DNA from: an uncultured Oscillospiraceae bacterium
GTDB taxonomy: Bacteria; Bacillota; Clostridia; Oscillospirales; Oscillospiraceae
Direction: 5' to 3'
NCBI GenBank assembly: GCA_910588135.1
Contig: CAJUOT010000029.1
Span: 1-37,025, forward strand
Length of the DNA stretch: 37,025 nt
Part shown: in pieces, positions 14,811-23,073 of the stretch
How positions within the stretch are numbered: the stretch's first letter is position 1
Layout: every line of letters begins with the position of its first letter
Position numbers and translations under genes: made by a program
Notes under the pieces: generated by a model
Databases searched by the model: none
Told to the model about the DNA's origin: nothing
What the model saw: the letters and a program-made list of their open reading frames with translations, nothing else

Positions 14811-16100
14811 GTGAAAGAAATTGAGCGCGTGATGTCTGCCCCCAGGTTGCTGCTGGTGGAGGAAGGGGAGGGACGGTTCTCAACTGTTTTCCAGCATGGG
14901 GATGGTGCGCAGGAGCGGCTGCCTGTTACGACTCCGGCCAAGGATCTGATCGCCACAGCAGAGGCTGACTACCGGGCGTACCGCAGGGAGATCAAACGGC
15001 TGTGTGAGGAGCATCCTCTGTTCACGCCGCGGTTGGATATCCCGGTGGTGGACTTTGAGGATTTTGTGGCGGAGGCATTGTTGCTGCCATCCATGCTTCA
15101 AAAGATTGACCTGGTGAGTTTTTTCGCGCTGGGAATATTGCTGGACAAGGCATTGCAGAGAGAAGATGACGGCAGCGCGTTGTTTTTGCTGGATTCGGCA
15201 CAGGAACTGCTGTACGTGCTGGAGGAGCCGATCCGCACGCAGGTGTATCTGCGGAACATTTTGGAGATGACCTTCGATGGGATGGAGCGGGCCACCCAGC
15301 GGGAACGGTTCGAGAGGCTGTGTCAAATCTATCCCGATATAGGGGAGCTGTGCGATTCCACCAGTTTGCCGGAAGCGGGAGCAGGGAACCGGGTATTTTC
15401 GGTGCGTTCGCTTTTTGGCCTGCGGCTGTTAGAGCTGGCCCTCTATTTCCAACAGGACAAACAGCGCATTGCCCGGTGCGACTACTGCTGGGGCTGGTTT
15501 ATCCCCAAGACGAAAAAAGCCACCCGGTACTGTGACCGGGTGATGGATGGGTTTCCCTGTAAAAAGCGGGGGTCAAGATTTAAACGGAACTTGATAGCGG
15601 ACGAGGACAGCGCGCTGAAAATCTGTAACCAACTGCGGGACAGGATGTATGCCCGCCTTTTGCGCTGGCAGGATGCCGCGCTGGATGAACGCAAGAACTT
15701 GATCCCCATGGACTATGACCAGTACGATGCCTGGAGCGAGAATGCCCGCTTGGCCCGGATGGAGTACCTGAAGGGGAAACTCACGGCGGAAGAGTTTCTG
15801 CGGCGGATTGATATCACCCATGAGCTGGACAGTTACGAGACGGATAGGGCGGAGCAGATCGGCCAGACGGTTTGGCAGCAGCGGGTGGCGGGGGACATCT
15901 CCTTTGATCCGGAGGTGCGTTATCCAGAGACAATGCAGTGCCTTGATATTGACTTGGGTGTAGCGGAGCCGAAATGGGAACTGTATACGGAGGACGATTT
16001 GCGGCGTCAGGAGCAGAAAGGACATCAGAGTTTGAGGGAGCGGTATGGGAAGGAACTGATGAACACAGGGATAGCAGACACAGACACTTTGACGTGTTGA
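14811..16100 (+). CDS. DUF6076-like zinc-binding protein
   Basis: A 429-aa protein from GTG 14811 (AGGAAG upstream; GTG 14802 is also in frame). Near residues 225-255 it has CDYCWGWFIPKTKKATRYC followed by a further Cys (CKKRG), a zinc-binding pattern that, with the overall length, fits the DUF6076 family of Firmicutes accessory proteins. The rest is helical, and the function is unknown. It is divergent from the excisionase, on the opposite strand from the rest of the element, which suggests inserted cargo. It may be a regulator. Confidence 0.65.
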   Translation: MKEIERVMSAPRLLLVEEGEGRFSTVFQHGDGAQERLPVTTPAKDLIATAEADYRAYRREIKRLCEEHPLFTPRLDIPVVDFEDFVAEALLLPSMLQKIDLVSFFALGILLDKALQREDDGSALFLLDSAQELLYVLEEPIRTQVYLRNILEMTFDGMERATQRERFERLCQIYPDIGELCDSTSLPEAGAGNRVFSVRSLFGLRLLELALYFQQDKQRIARCDYCWGWFIPKTKKATRYCDRVMDGFPCKKRGSRFKRNLIADEDSALKICNQLRDRMYARLLRWQDAALDERKNLIPMDYDQYDAWSENARLARMEYLKGKLTAEEFLRRIDITHELDSYETDRAEQIGQTVWQQRVAGDISFDPEVRYPETMQCLDIDLGVAEPKWELYTEDDLRRQEQKGHQSLRERYGKELMNTGIADTDTLTC

Positions 16101-16192
16101 ATAATGGAACTTCTTTTTATATACATATACATTATCCATTAATGAGGAGCACAAATGTTTTGCGCTATACATCATTGAGATAACAACTCCTC

Positions 16193-16285
16193 TATTGTTT
16201 ACGGTGAAGCAAATTTTGAAGGGGCATCGCTGTTTTGCGGGCCACTACGGTAAGCAACTCGTAAAAAGAGCAGGTTGTGGCTTGC
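16193..16285 (+). repeat. TATTGTTTAC motif, decayed copy 2
   Basis: TATTGTTTACGGTGAAGCAA and the next ~70 bases align with the sequence before the GNAT gene at 25477-25565, down to an AGGTTGTG that there contains the start codon. No gene follows here. It looks like the upstream region of a lost GNAT-like gene, marking the old right end of element 2. Confidence 0.55.
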
Positions 16286-16373
16286 ACCAACTAAGGAGAT
16301 TAGGAGTACAATTGTATGCTTCGGATAGTGGACAGCGAGCTTTATCTCCAGCATTGGGGCAGTTCAGTTCAGA

Positions 16374-16650
16374 GACCCGCAACCTGACTTACACGGGGAA
16401 ATATGCGGAAAGGTTTAGAGAGCACCGGGCAGGAAGGTTGGCCTTCCTACTCGGTGCGTTGATTGGTTTTGAGGTGAGCCACATTGTCTGGCTCATAAAA
16501 TTTCCCATGGTTTTTGCCGCCTGATCCTGCAGATAGCGAATGGCGTGGGTATAGGTGCGCAGGGTGAAGCCCGCATCGTAGTGCCCCAGCATACTGAAGA
16601 CCGTTTTGATGTCCACCCCGTTCTGAAGGGCCATGGTGACGAAGGTGTGC
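16374..16650 (-). pseudogene. integrase relic (C-terminal fragment)
   Basis: Translation from about 16650 gives HTFVTMALQNGVD, LGHYDAGF and RTYTHA, closely matching residues ~328-384 of the integrase at 10524-11678. The catalytic His and Tyr are present, but the N-terminal ~85% is missing and the stop codon is lost. Beyond it are degenerate arm repeats (16374-16392) and a GGAAAGGTTTAGAGAGCACC stretch also found beside the intact integrase. This is the left end of another element, truncated where the cargo operon begins. Confidence 0.88.
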
Positions 16651-16667
16651 CCTTTTTTGTGATGTGG

Positions 16668-17654
16668 TTAGAAATCGTGTGAGTGCACTTTATCGAATAT
16701 GCGCTGGATGTCGGCCAAGAGCAATTCTTGAGGCAATAATCCACCCGAATACCCGTTCATCGTTTCCTCCAATTGCTGATTCAGGTTTCTGAAAAAGTAG
16801 TCCCGGCCGTTTTCCCCAATCTGCGTTTCACGTTCCAGGCGGACTTGACGGTGCTCAGCCAGCTTGTCCTCTGCCATTTTGGCTTTTTCGGGGAACCTGT
16901 TTATTATGAACTTACAGGCTTCAATCCGCTTGTCTATGTCGGCAAACAGAGCCTGCTCGATCCAGTAGTTCAGCTTCCGGCATAGTTGGTATCCACCAGA
17001 TGTGCCGTTCTTCTGCGCAGCGGCCATCCTGGCCTGATACACGTCCCCCAACTGTCCCAGGTAAATGATCCGCTTCTTGCTGTACCACTCTATGGTGGCC
17101 GCAATCCAGCGCGCTATGATCTCCTCCCGTTCGTTGGAAGCAGCCACTCGATCGATGAAGGACTCCAGATCCTCCAACAACCGATCCGCTCGATTCTTTA
17201 GACTGGCATACAACAACTCAAAGTCGCTCTCTGTCTCCGGCCTGAGTTTGGCCTTGACCACAGTCGCATCCTTGCTTTTGGGCTTGTTGAGCGCCATATG
17301 GATAATGTTGTTATAATGGCGCAGATATTCTCGAGCAAAAAAGCCATTGCAGTCGCTTTGGCTATGATCAATCACCGAGCGTAGATCTTTGATGTCGTTT
17401 ATCTGGGTTTGGAAGTTTTTGATAAAGCTTGGTTCCGTATCAGAGGGCAGATATTTTTTTAGGTTGCTGATAACAAAAGAGGTGTCCACAGCGAATTTAT
17501 ACAGATCCTGTATGCCAAGATAAAACTTGGCGCTGTTGCCTAAGGCCGGAACCTCGGTGGGCGAAAAGTTGCAGGTCAAGAACAGGCGGCTGTCGATCTC
17601 CTTGCGGACCAGTTGGTTGAGCCAGTCTGCCTGAGCAGCGGAAATCACACTCAT
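16668..17654 (-). CDS. helical protein with HEPN-like motifs, partner of the NTPase
   Basis: A 328-aa, almost fully helical protein of no family I recognise. Two R-x4-6-H patterns of the kind used by HEPN ribonucleases are visible: R92-SVID-H97 (DLRSVIDHS) and R112-x6-H119. The C-terminal half is a charged, probably coiled-coil region (EKAKMAEDKLAEHRQVRLER). The ATG overlaps the stop of the 1272-aa NTPase gene by ATGA, so translation is coupled and the proteins probably form a complex in fixed ratio. If the HEPN reading is right, it could be an RNase effector; otherwise it is a structural or sensor subunit. The motif call is tentative. Confidence 0.55.
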   Translation of the reverse strand: MSVISAAQADWLNQLVRKEIDSRLFLTCNFSPTEVPALGNSAKFYLGIQDLYKFAVDTSFVISNLKKYLPSDTEPSFIKNFQTQINDIKDLRSVIDHSQSDCNGFFAREYLRHYNNIIHMALNKPKSKDATVVKAKLRPETESDFELLYASLKNRADRLLEDLESFIDRVAASNEREEIIARWIAATIEWYSKKRIIYLGQLGDVYQARMAAAQKNGTSGGYQLCRKLNYWIEQALFADIDKRIEACKFIINRFPEKAKMAEDKLAEHRQVRLERETQIGENGRDYFFRNLNQQLEETMNGYSGGLLPQELLLADIQRIFDKVHSHDF

Positions 17655-20600
17655 GTCCGTTCCCTCCGCTCCCGGCTGCCCTCCGCTCGGTAGGCAGATA
17701 GTCCCATATAGCCAATGCCAAGCTCCAGATCGGTGAGGTAATCATTTTTCACAGGCATACGCACATTCCGTCCCAAATTATTCCGGCGGAAACGAATCCC
17801 GATTTTGTTTCCCAGACGCTCTGGTACACCATTGACCCGGATATAGCCATTGTAGTCCTTAGTGCTGATGACAGTGCCATCATATTTTGTGCCATCAGGC
17901 TTTTTTGCCTCACCGACCTCGTTGCAGATCAGAAAAGGAGTTCTCATTCGCTCGGCATTAAAGAACTGCCTTTCCTCCAGTGTGTCCAGAATACAGACAG
18001 CGGACTGGAAATTCCCAGTGACCTGGAGCTCCGACAAGGCGTACAGCAATACCAAGATGGGCTGGCGAACCGCCGGATCGGTGCGGTCAAAGTACTTGTG
18101 GCACAAATCGCGGATATTGAACCACTCTTCCCGTTTCAGGTAAGTAAGTTGGCACTCGCCGTTGCTCAGCAAGGCGGTTTGGTTATAGCACATCCAACTT
18201 ACCCGGATGGCCAGAGCCAAGGCGTAGCTGTCATTACAGATACACTCGAATTCATCTGGCTCCCGCATGAAGTCCAGTACGTTCCGGCAGGTCTGGACTT
18301 GCCGATCTGTCAGGCTTTCTGTAGAGCGGAAAACGATACCCGCTCGGTCCAGCTCTTTTAAGCAGATGAAGGTAATGGCGGCTGGGTTATTGGCCTCCAG
18401 CAGGCGGTCGTATAACTCATAATAGGTATTCTGCCCTTCCGTACGGCTTTTAATTTCGCTGATCGTTATCTGAAAATCATTGCTAATGGCTTGAATGGCG
18501 GCGATGTTAGTGTTGATCTCATCCTTGCCATTGGTGCCCCGGTTGTACACATCTGTATTACTGCAAATATCCACGATCTGAATAATTTCATTGAGGTATT
18601 GCAGCTTTCTCTCCGGCGGTGTATTCTCCCGCTTGTAAGCATCTCGGAATGCCTTGAACACGGCGTTGTAGGCATAGCCATTGTCCGGCTGGTGGTTGAT
18701 GACTTGGGTCAGCAGGCGGAAGATCTCCGGGTACTGCTTGATACGCTGGCTGTGGTAGCGTATCTCCTTTCCACAGTCACCGCCCAGAAGTTCCCGGTAT
18801 TCCCCTATCAACCGTTCCGTCAGTGAATTGCACTGAGCGATTTCCACGATCAGCATATCCCGTTGGTCGGTCAGGTGCTGGGGCGTGTACTGCTCGTTCC
18901 CCTCCTGCAAAAGCTTTTTCAGCTCGTCCACGCAGTTGTCGGCCAGGACGACCGCATCGTGGAGGTGGTTCAGCCGGCACTGGTAGGTCTCCGCGGTGTA
19001 CTTCTTACTGTCGAACTCCCAGGGCTTCTGCACAGTGCTTTGACGCTTGGAAAAGTACACGCTGTCCCACTGCCTGCCGTAAAATTCCCGGGTGAAGGTG
19101 ACCGCGATGGAGGCAAACCCGGCATTTCGGTCCGGCACGCCATATTCCTCCCAGATGGACCAGACCTTATCAATGAGTGTGTCCAACTCGAGCAATACTT
19201 CTTCATGGATTTTCCTTTGGCTGGAGATTAACTGGAAAGGCTGATAACGGGAATTAGGCCCTATCAGCCGCAGCAGATCCTGGAGGCAGACGGTCAGATT
19301 ATCGTCCTGGCAGTGGGTCCTCTGGTAGCTTTTCCCGTACAGGTCGATGATGTCGCATATCAACTCCACTTGCTGCTTCCCGGTGTAGCTGTTCTTCTCC
19401 AAGAAAATCTCCGCCTCAATAGGGGTGCGAAAGCGGAACACAAAGTCTTCACTAAACTGCCCTTCACGGAATACGAAGTTCCCGCCTCGCTGGCTTTCAC
19501 CATAGTAGAGCCAGGGGATAGTGGTGATAATTTGGAACAGCTCCGCGGTATATATGTTCCGATCGTCTCCCAAGAAGATGGAGAAGGCCAGGCTGCTGGG
19601 TGTATCCAACTTGAACTGGCTGAATATGGCTACGCAGAGGTTGAATCGATCCAGCGCCTCAAAAAAGCCGGTATTGTTCTCATCCTCCAGTTCATCCGAC
19701 TCCTCCGCCGGAATCTGCTCCGGCGAAAATCCAGCGGCTAAAAATGCCTGCTGCATGGGGGACAGGACGTGAATTTTCTGTTCCTGCTGTTTTTCCAGGA
19801 TGCGGGCCATCTGATTGTTGACATACTGGGCGACCTTGCGCTGCTCCCGAGAGAGCCCCTCCTCCAGCTGGGGCCGGAGCAGGGCGATCAAGCGGTAAAA
19901 ATAGTCGAAAATGTCATAGTTGTGTTCATCCTTTTCCAGCTTGTCAAACCAATATTTCAGACTGGAAGAGGCAATGCCGGAGTACTCTCGGAACCGGGTG
20001 CGCAGGGTGCTGATTTCCTGAGATCCCATCTGTCGTACAGCCTTCACATAGAGACAGTGCTGGCTCTGTACCATCTGGGCCTGCTCCGGAGTACACGGGC
20101 TGAAGCGAAGGGACTTATCAGAGCGGTCCAGCCGGAAATGCTTCAGAGTGGAACTGCTCTCTGGACCGCTGTAGGAACTGCACACTAGCACAAAGCGGCG
20201 GCCCCTGTTGTTCAGCTGCTGAGCCAGCTTCGTGGCCACGTTGATGCCTGAACGGTAGGAGGAACAGTCCCACACCAGAAGGCTGCGGCTGTGGCCTCCG
20301 TCCTGCTGCTCGATAAACTGCATAAGGCTGTCCAGGTCCTCCAATTCTTGGCTGCCGCTGTAGAACAGAAGGGTTTCATTGCGAATAAAAATGACTGGGC
20401 ATAACTGCTCATTATAGATGCGATAAGCTAGCGCCCCCAGGGTAATGGTCTTGCTGCTGCCGGAATCGCCATAAAGGACAATGGGGCCGCTGAGTGTCTG
20501 CTTCCGAAAGGCGCCGGTGGACAGCACCCGCCGGGTCAATTCCACCAGGGCGTCCTCGTAGGATCGCTTTACATAGAAAGCAGAGCGGGGCAGATAACCA

Positions 20601-21469
20601 TACCACTGGGGGCCGTTGGAAGAACTGAGCAGAAGAAAGTTGGAGAACCACTGCTCATATTGTGAGGTACCATTGGGCTGAATACCATACACTTTCCGCT
20701 CGGTGAGCAGTTGAGCCAAGTAGCCATAGCGCATCAACTCCTCCGACTGGATGGCCACAGGGGCTTTGTTGATATAAAACAGGTCGCAGTCTATCTGGGA
20801 AACGATAGGTTCCTTCTCCTCTGTCCGGTCTTGGATGATGTCGGCCAACCGATTATCGGTGAAGAAAAACTCCTTGTGCTTGGCGATTTTGTCCAGTTTT
20901 TCAAAAGAGGGGGTGCCGGGAACCATGTCCCAAAACTGGACATTGCCAGCAGGAATATCCATCAAAATAGGGGCAAGAACCTGAAGGGGAAGTTCTCGTT
21001 CCTCTTCAGGTTGGTAGCCTGCCACCACCAGCTTACTGACGCAGTCCAACAGGCCGGGCAGGAGCTGTAACATTTCTTTGGCGTGCTCTGAGTCTGTCTC
21101 AGCCTGATCCTTATCACCGGACAGGCCGATGGAGGCCAAGAAAGCATCACTGTCTGCCGCTTCGCTGCGCCCATAACCGTCCACACCAAACAGGCGCAGA
21201 ATAGGCAGGTTTTTCCGATTCAACGGCTTGGCAGGGATCTCTTTTCGAGAGGAGTATTCTTTCAGCGTGCGTGTCTGGTTATGAGTGAAGTAACGGCTGA
21301 ACTCCTGTTCCGTCCGGGTGGTGATGACACAGCTCCATGGGCAGTCAGCGATGGCCTCCAGCTCCTCCTGGAGAACACTTCGACCCACAAACAGGATCAT
21401 TGGATTGCAGTTAAAATTTCGAAAAAAAGAATCTGCGAGTTTATGCCGTTCAAAAATAGATTCTGTCAT
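17651..21469 (-). CDS. large STAND-like NTPase with SIR2-like N-terminus
   Basis: A 1272-aa protein; GGAGG lies seven bases before ATG. Residues ~20-100 have SIR2-like features (NPMILFVGRS, SCVITTRTEQEF, NLPILRLFGVDG), but the usual catalytic Asn/His are not obvious, so the domain may be degenerate. The P-loop is G334-DSGSS-K340-T341, with Ser replacing the last Gly of Walker A. Walker B is LLVWDCSS with D401. About 470-1170 is helical and TPR-like, the usual sensor region. The last ~80 residues (GTVISTKDYNGYIRV, then IGIRF and LGIGYMGLSAYR) resemble a cold-shock/OB beta-barrel. The architecture fits anti-phage SIR2/STAND proteins. It is coupled to the 328-aa gene. Confidence 0.65.
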   Translation of the reverse strand: MTESIFERHKLADSFFRNFNCNPMILFVGRSVLQEELEAIADCPWSCVITTRTEQEFSRYFTHNQTRTLKEYSSRKEIPAKPLNRKNLPILRLFGVDGYGRSEAADSDAFLASIGLSGDKDQAETDSEHAKEMLQLLPGLLDCVSKLVVAGYQPEEERELPLQVLAPILMDIPAGNVQFWDMVPGTPSFEKLDKIAKHKEFFFTDNRLADIIQDRTEEKEPIVSQIDCDLFYINKAPVAIQSEELMRYGYLAQLLTERKVYGIQPNGTSQYEQWFSNFLLLSSSNGPQWYGYLPRSAFYVKRSYEDALVELTRRVLSTGAFRKQTLSGPIVLYGDSGSSKTITLGALAYRIYNEQLCPVIFIRNETLLFYSGSQELEDLDSLMQFIEQQDGGHSRSLLVWDCSSYRSGINVATKLAQQLNNRGRRFVLVCSSYSGPESSSTLKHFRLDRSDKSLRFSPCTPEQAQMVQSQHCLYVKAVRQMGSQEISTLRTRFREYSGIASSSLKYWFDKLEKDEHNYDIFDYFYRLIALLRPQLEEGLSREQRKVAQYVNNQMARILEKQQEQKIHVLSPMQQAFLAAGFSPEQIPAEESDELEDENNTGFFEALDRFNLCVAIFSQFKLDTPSSLAFSIFLGDDRNIYTAELFQIITTIPWLYYGESQRGGNFVFREGQFSEDFVFRFRTPIEAEIFLEKNSYTGKQQVELICDIIDLYGKSYQRTHCQDDNLTVCLQDLLRLIGPNSRYQPFQLISSQRKIHEEVLLELDTLIDKVWSIWEEYGVPDRNAGFASIAVTFTREFYGRQWDSVYFSKRQSTVQKPWEFDSKKYTAETYQCRLNHLHDAVVLADNCVDELKKLLQEGNEQYTPQHLTDQRDMLIVEIAQCNSLTERLIGEYRELLGGDCGKEIRYHSQRIKQYPEIFRLLTQVINHQPDNGYAYNAVFKAFRDAYKRENTPPERKLQYLNEIIQIVDICSNTDVYNRGTNGKDEINTNIAAIQAISNDFQITISEIKSRTEGQNTYYELYDRLLEANNPAAITFICLKELDRAGIVFRSTESLTDRQVQTCRNVLDFMREPDEFECICNDSYALALAIRVSWMCYNQTALLSNGECQLTYLKREEWFNIRDLCHKYFDRTDPAVRQPILVLLYALSELQVTGNFQSAVCILDTLEERQFFNAERMRTPFLICNEVGEAKKPDGTKYDGTVISTKDYNGYIRVNGVPERLGNKIGIRFRRNNLGRNVRMPVKNDYLTDLELGIGYMGLSAYRAEGSRERRERT

Positions 21470-21540
21470 ACGATACCTCCTGAATCAGAAAGATATTGCA
21501 ATTATATCACTTTTTTACTCCAGATTACAAGTGTTCATAT

Positions 21541-21863
21541 CCCCGGGGAACATCAAAATTAGAAGGCCAGGCTGATTCCCTCCGCGGATGGCAGCCTGCT
21601 GAAAATGCTGTGTCCGGCCATGATAGCTATCACGAAAAAGTGGACGGTCTCGCCGTCCTTGACATCCGCCCCCACCGGCGTTATATTGTTGTTTAGACAG
21701 CCGCACTTCAGGGGATTACGTAGCGAGATATCCCCAACCCTAACGATGGCAACGTGGACTTAATGTCCATAGACGGCCTTTCCCTCCAGCCGGGAATAGT
21801 GCCACAGCAGGCTTTTCAACAGATGCCTGTTCGATATTTTGCATGACCTGCATCCTCAGGATC
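21541..21863. other. gap with no credible gene
   Basis: About 320 bases between the NTPase start and the terminator of the GIY-YIG operon. Short open stretches on the plus strand (around 21560-21690 and 21720-21840) read like protein remnants but are interrupted by stops. This may be a decayed gene at a cargo boundary. Confidence 0.35.
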
Positions 21864-21905
21864 AAAAAGCAGGCCTACCAGGGATTCATCTCCCCGCAGG
21901 CCTGC
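21864..21905 (-). terminator. terminator of the DUF697/micropeptide/GIY-YIG operon
   Basis: GCAGGCCT (21869-21876) pairs with 21898-21905, and reading on the minus strand it is followed by TTTTTG. The hairpin contains the GIY-YIG stop codon, so the gene ends inside its own terminator. Confidence 0.8.
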
Positions 21906-22227
21906 CCTCTCCGCCTTTTGACTTGTTCAGTTCCGGTTGGTGTTCGGCGATCTTCTTTCGCTCATGTTCCCGGCGCGTGCGGGAGGTAGACCGCCCATCA
22001 GCAATTTGGAACTCGAATGTCCCAGCGTTCGGCCCAACCGGCAGTTTTCCACTGCGGATATGCTCCGCCATTCGGCGGGCCAGATCATTAGTCTCACCAA
22101 TGTAAATGATCACGCCGCTGGAGTCCCGGATCCGATACTCCCCTGGCTTAGCGGGCGGCTTTGTGCCACTCCCTGTGGTTGGGTTATACTTTGTCGGGCG
22201 GCCTGGTTGATAGGTACACATTGACAT
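21886..22227 (-). CDS. GIY-YIG domain protein
   Basis: A 113-aa protein from ATG 22227 (AAAGGAG upstream). After a ~28-residue Pro/Thr/Gly-rich leader comes a GIY-YIG nuclease core: EYRIRDSSGVIIYIGET with the YIG motif, then ARRMAEH containing the conserved Arg, and an REHERKKIAEHQPELN segment with the expected downstream Glu and Asn. The domain is short but complete in outline. It is the last gene of an operon with a DUF697-like protein and two tiny peptides, so its role may be nucleic acid cleavage within that system. Confidence 0.75.
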   Translation of the reverse strand: MSMCTYQPGRPTKYNPTTGSGTKPPAKPGEYRIRDSSGVIIYIGETNDLARRMAEHIRSGKLPVGPNAGTFEFQIADGRSTSRTRREHERKKIAEHQPELNKSKGGEGRPAGR

Positions 22228-22260
22228 CGCACTCCTTTCCATAATAGCTTGGGGATGGCC

Positions 22261-22329
22261 TTAGTCGTCCTCGCCGTCGAGCAGGGCCTTGATAATCTCG
22301 ACCACGATGGTTCCGATGATAGGCCCCAT
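22261..22329 (-). CDS. 22-aa amphipathic peptide
   Basis: A tiny gene starting MGPIIGTIVVEIIKALL and ending in an acidic GEDD tail. It has a near-perfect AAGGAGGTG ribosome binding site 8 bases before ATG and a TAA stop. It is clearly a paralogue of the peptide encoded just upstream (shared MG, VEIIKA, L, acidic end). The hydrophobic spacing fits one amphipathic or membrane-inserting helix, with net negative charge. In size and pattern it recalls phenol-soluble modulins, type I toxins and small membrane subunits, but no family match can be claimed. Confidence 0.65.
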   Translation of the reverse strand: MGPIIGTIVVEIIKALLDGEDD

Positions 22330-22366
22330 AAGAAACACCTCCTTTCTGAGCGGCTCGAGGGCGGTC

Positions 22367-22429
22367 TTACTCATCCTCAAGCACGGCTTTAATGATCTCC
22401 ACCAGGATGAGCTTGAAGATAGTGCCCAT
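22367..22429 (-). CDS. 20-aa amphipathic peptide, paralogue of the next
   Basis: A tiny gene encoding MGTIFKLILVEIIKAVLEDE, with AAAGGAGGTG spaced 8 bases from ATG and a TAA stop. It shares its MG start, VEIIKA core and acidic end with the 22-aa peptide 37 bp downstream. Two tandem copies that keep strong ribosome binding sites and related sequence argue for real translated products. It lies between the DUF697-like gene and the second peptide. Confidence 0.65.
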   Translation of the reverse strand: MGTIFKLILVEIIKAVLEDE

Positions 22430-22467
22430 AAAAACCACCTCCTTTCGTTGATGCTTTCACCAGCCAG

Positions 22468-22839
22468 CTACGCAACTGCGTACTGCCGGGCGAAGTTCTC
22501 CGCCAGCATCCAGCCCATCGCCTCCGTTACGGAAGCAGCGGTGCAGGCGTTGATGATGTTCCCGGCCACCGGGATCCAGCCGACCAGCACTTGGGAAACA
22601 GTCCGGCCGATGGCCGCGCTGGCTACCGAGGCCACGGCGGCTTGGGCGGAGCTCTCTGTGAGCTCCGTGCCAAACACCTGTCCCAGGCCGATGGTCATGG
22701 CCAACTGGATCGGCGTGATGACGGCGTTGTCGCTGCAGGGAAGTTGGGCCAGCCCAGCCCCGACCGCCCCCGCAGAAGCGCTGGCGGAGTGGATGATGGC
22801 ATGGCACTTGGCAAGCTGTGCGGGGTCCATGTAGCTCAT
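22468..22839 (-). CDS. DUF697-like small membrane-associated protein
   Basis: A 123-aa protein from ATG 22839 (AAGGAGG upstream). It is rich in Ala, Gly, Val and Ser, with the pattern NAVITPIQLAMTIGLGQVFG, then GRTVSQVLVGWIPVAGNIIN and ASVTEAMGWMLAENFAR. This is the signature of DUF697 (YcjF-type) domains, which usually follow a GTPase and associate with membranes. Here the domain stands alone, with no GTPase nearby. It heads the operon with the two micropeptides and the GIY-YIG protein, and may form a membrane assembly with the peptides (inference). Confidence 0.65.
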   Translation of the reverse strand: MSYMDPAQLAKCHAIIHSASASAGAVGAGLAQLPCSDNAVITPIQLAMTIGLGQVFGTELTESSAQAAVASVASAAIGRTVSQVLVGWIPVAGNIINACTAASVTEAMGWMLAENFARQYAVA

Positions 22840-23073
22840 AGGTAACCTCCTTTTCCGGCCATATGGCCTGTCCAATGGTGTGTTCTCCCTCCAACGCATT
22901 CCATTTTACCACACCGGGATGGACGCGGTATTTCAAAAGCGGTGCAAACGAAATGCAAGATGCCTGGTGTTGCGGCTTCTTGACGGTTGTCTGGCCGTCT
23001 GACCGATATGATAATAACATAGGCCCGCGCTGAGGATTTTCAAAAACTATGCAAGTCAAGGAGAAATATAAAT
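22840..23073. promoter_or_regulatory. divergent promoter region between DUF697 operon and WYL genes
   Basis: 234 bases separate the two divergent operons. An imperfect repeat around 22983-23005 (GTCTG in two copies, outer CGGT/ACCG) is followed by a TATGATAAT box at 23007-23015, and is a plausible site for a WYL regulator and promoter. No gene fits here. Confidence 0.45.

Noticed and set aside
16200..16388. A gene in the gap after the DUF6076-like gene
   Set aside because: Short frames only, without RBS. The stretch aligns with noncoding sequence upstream of the GNAT gene and with an element end.
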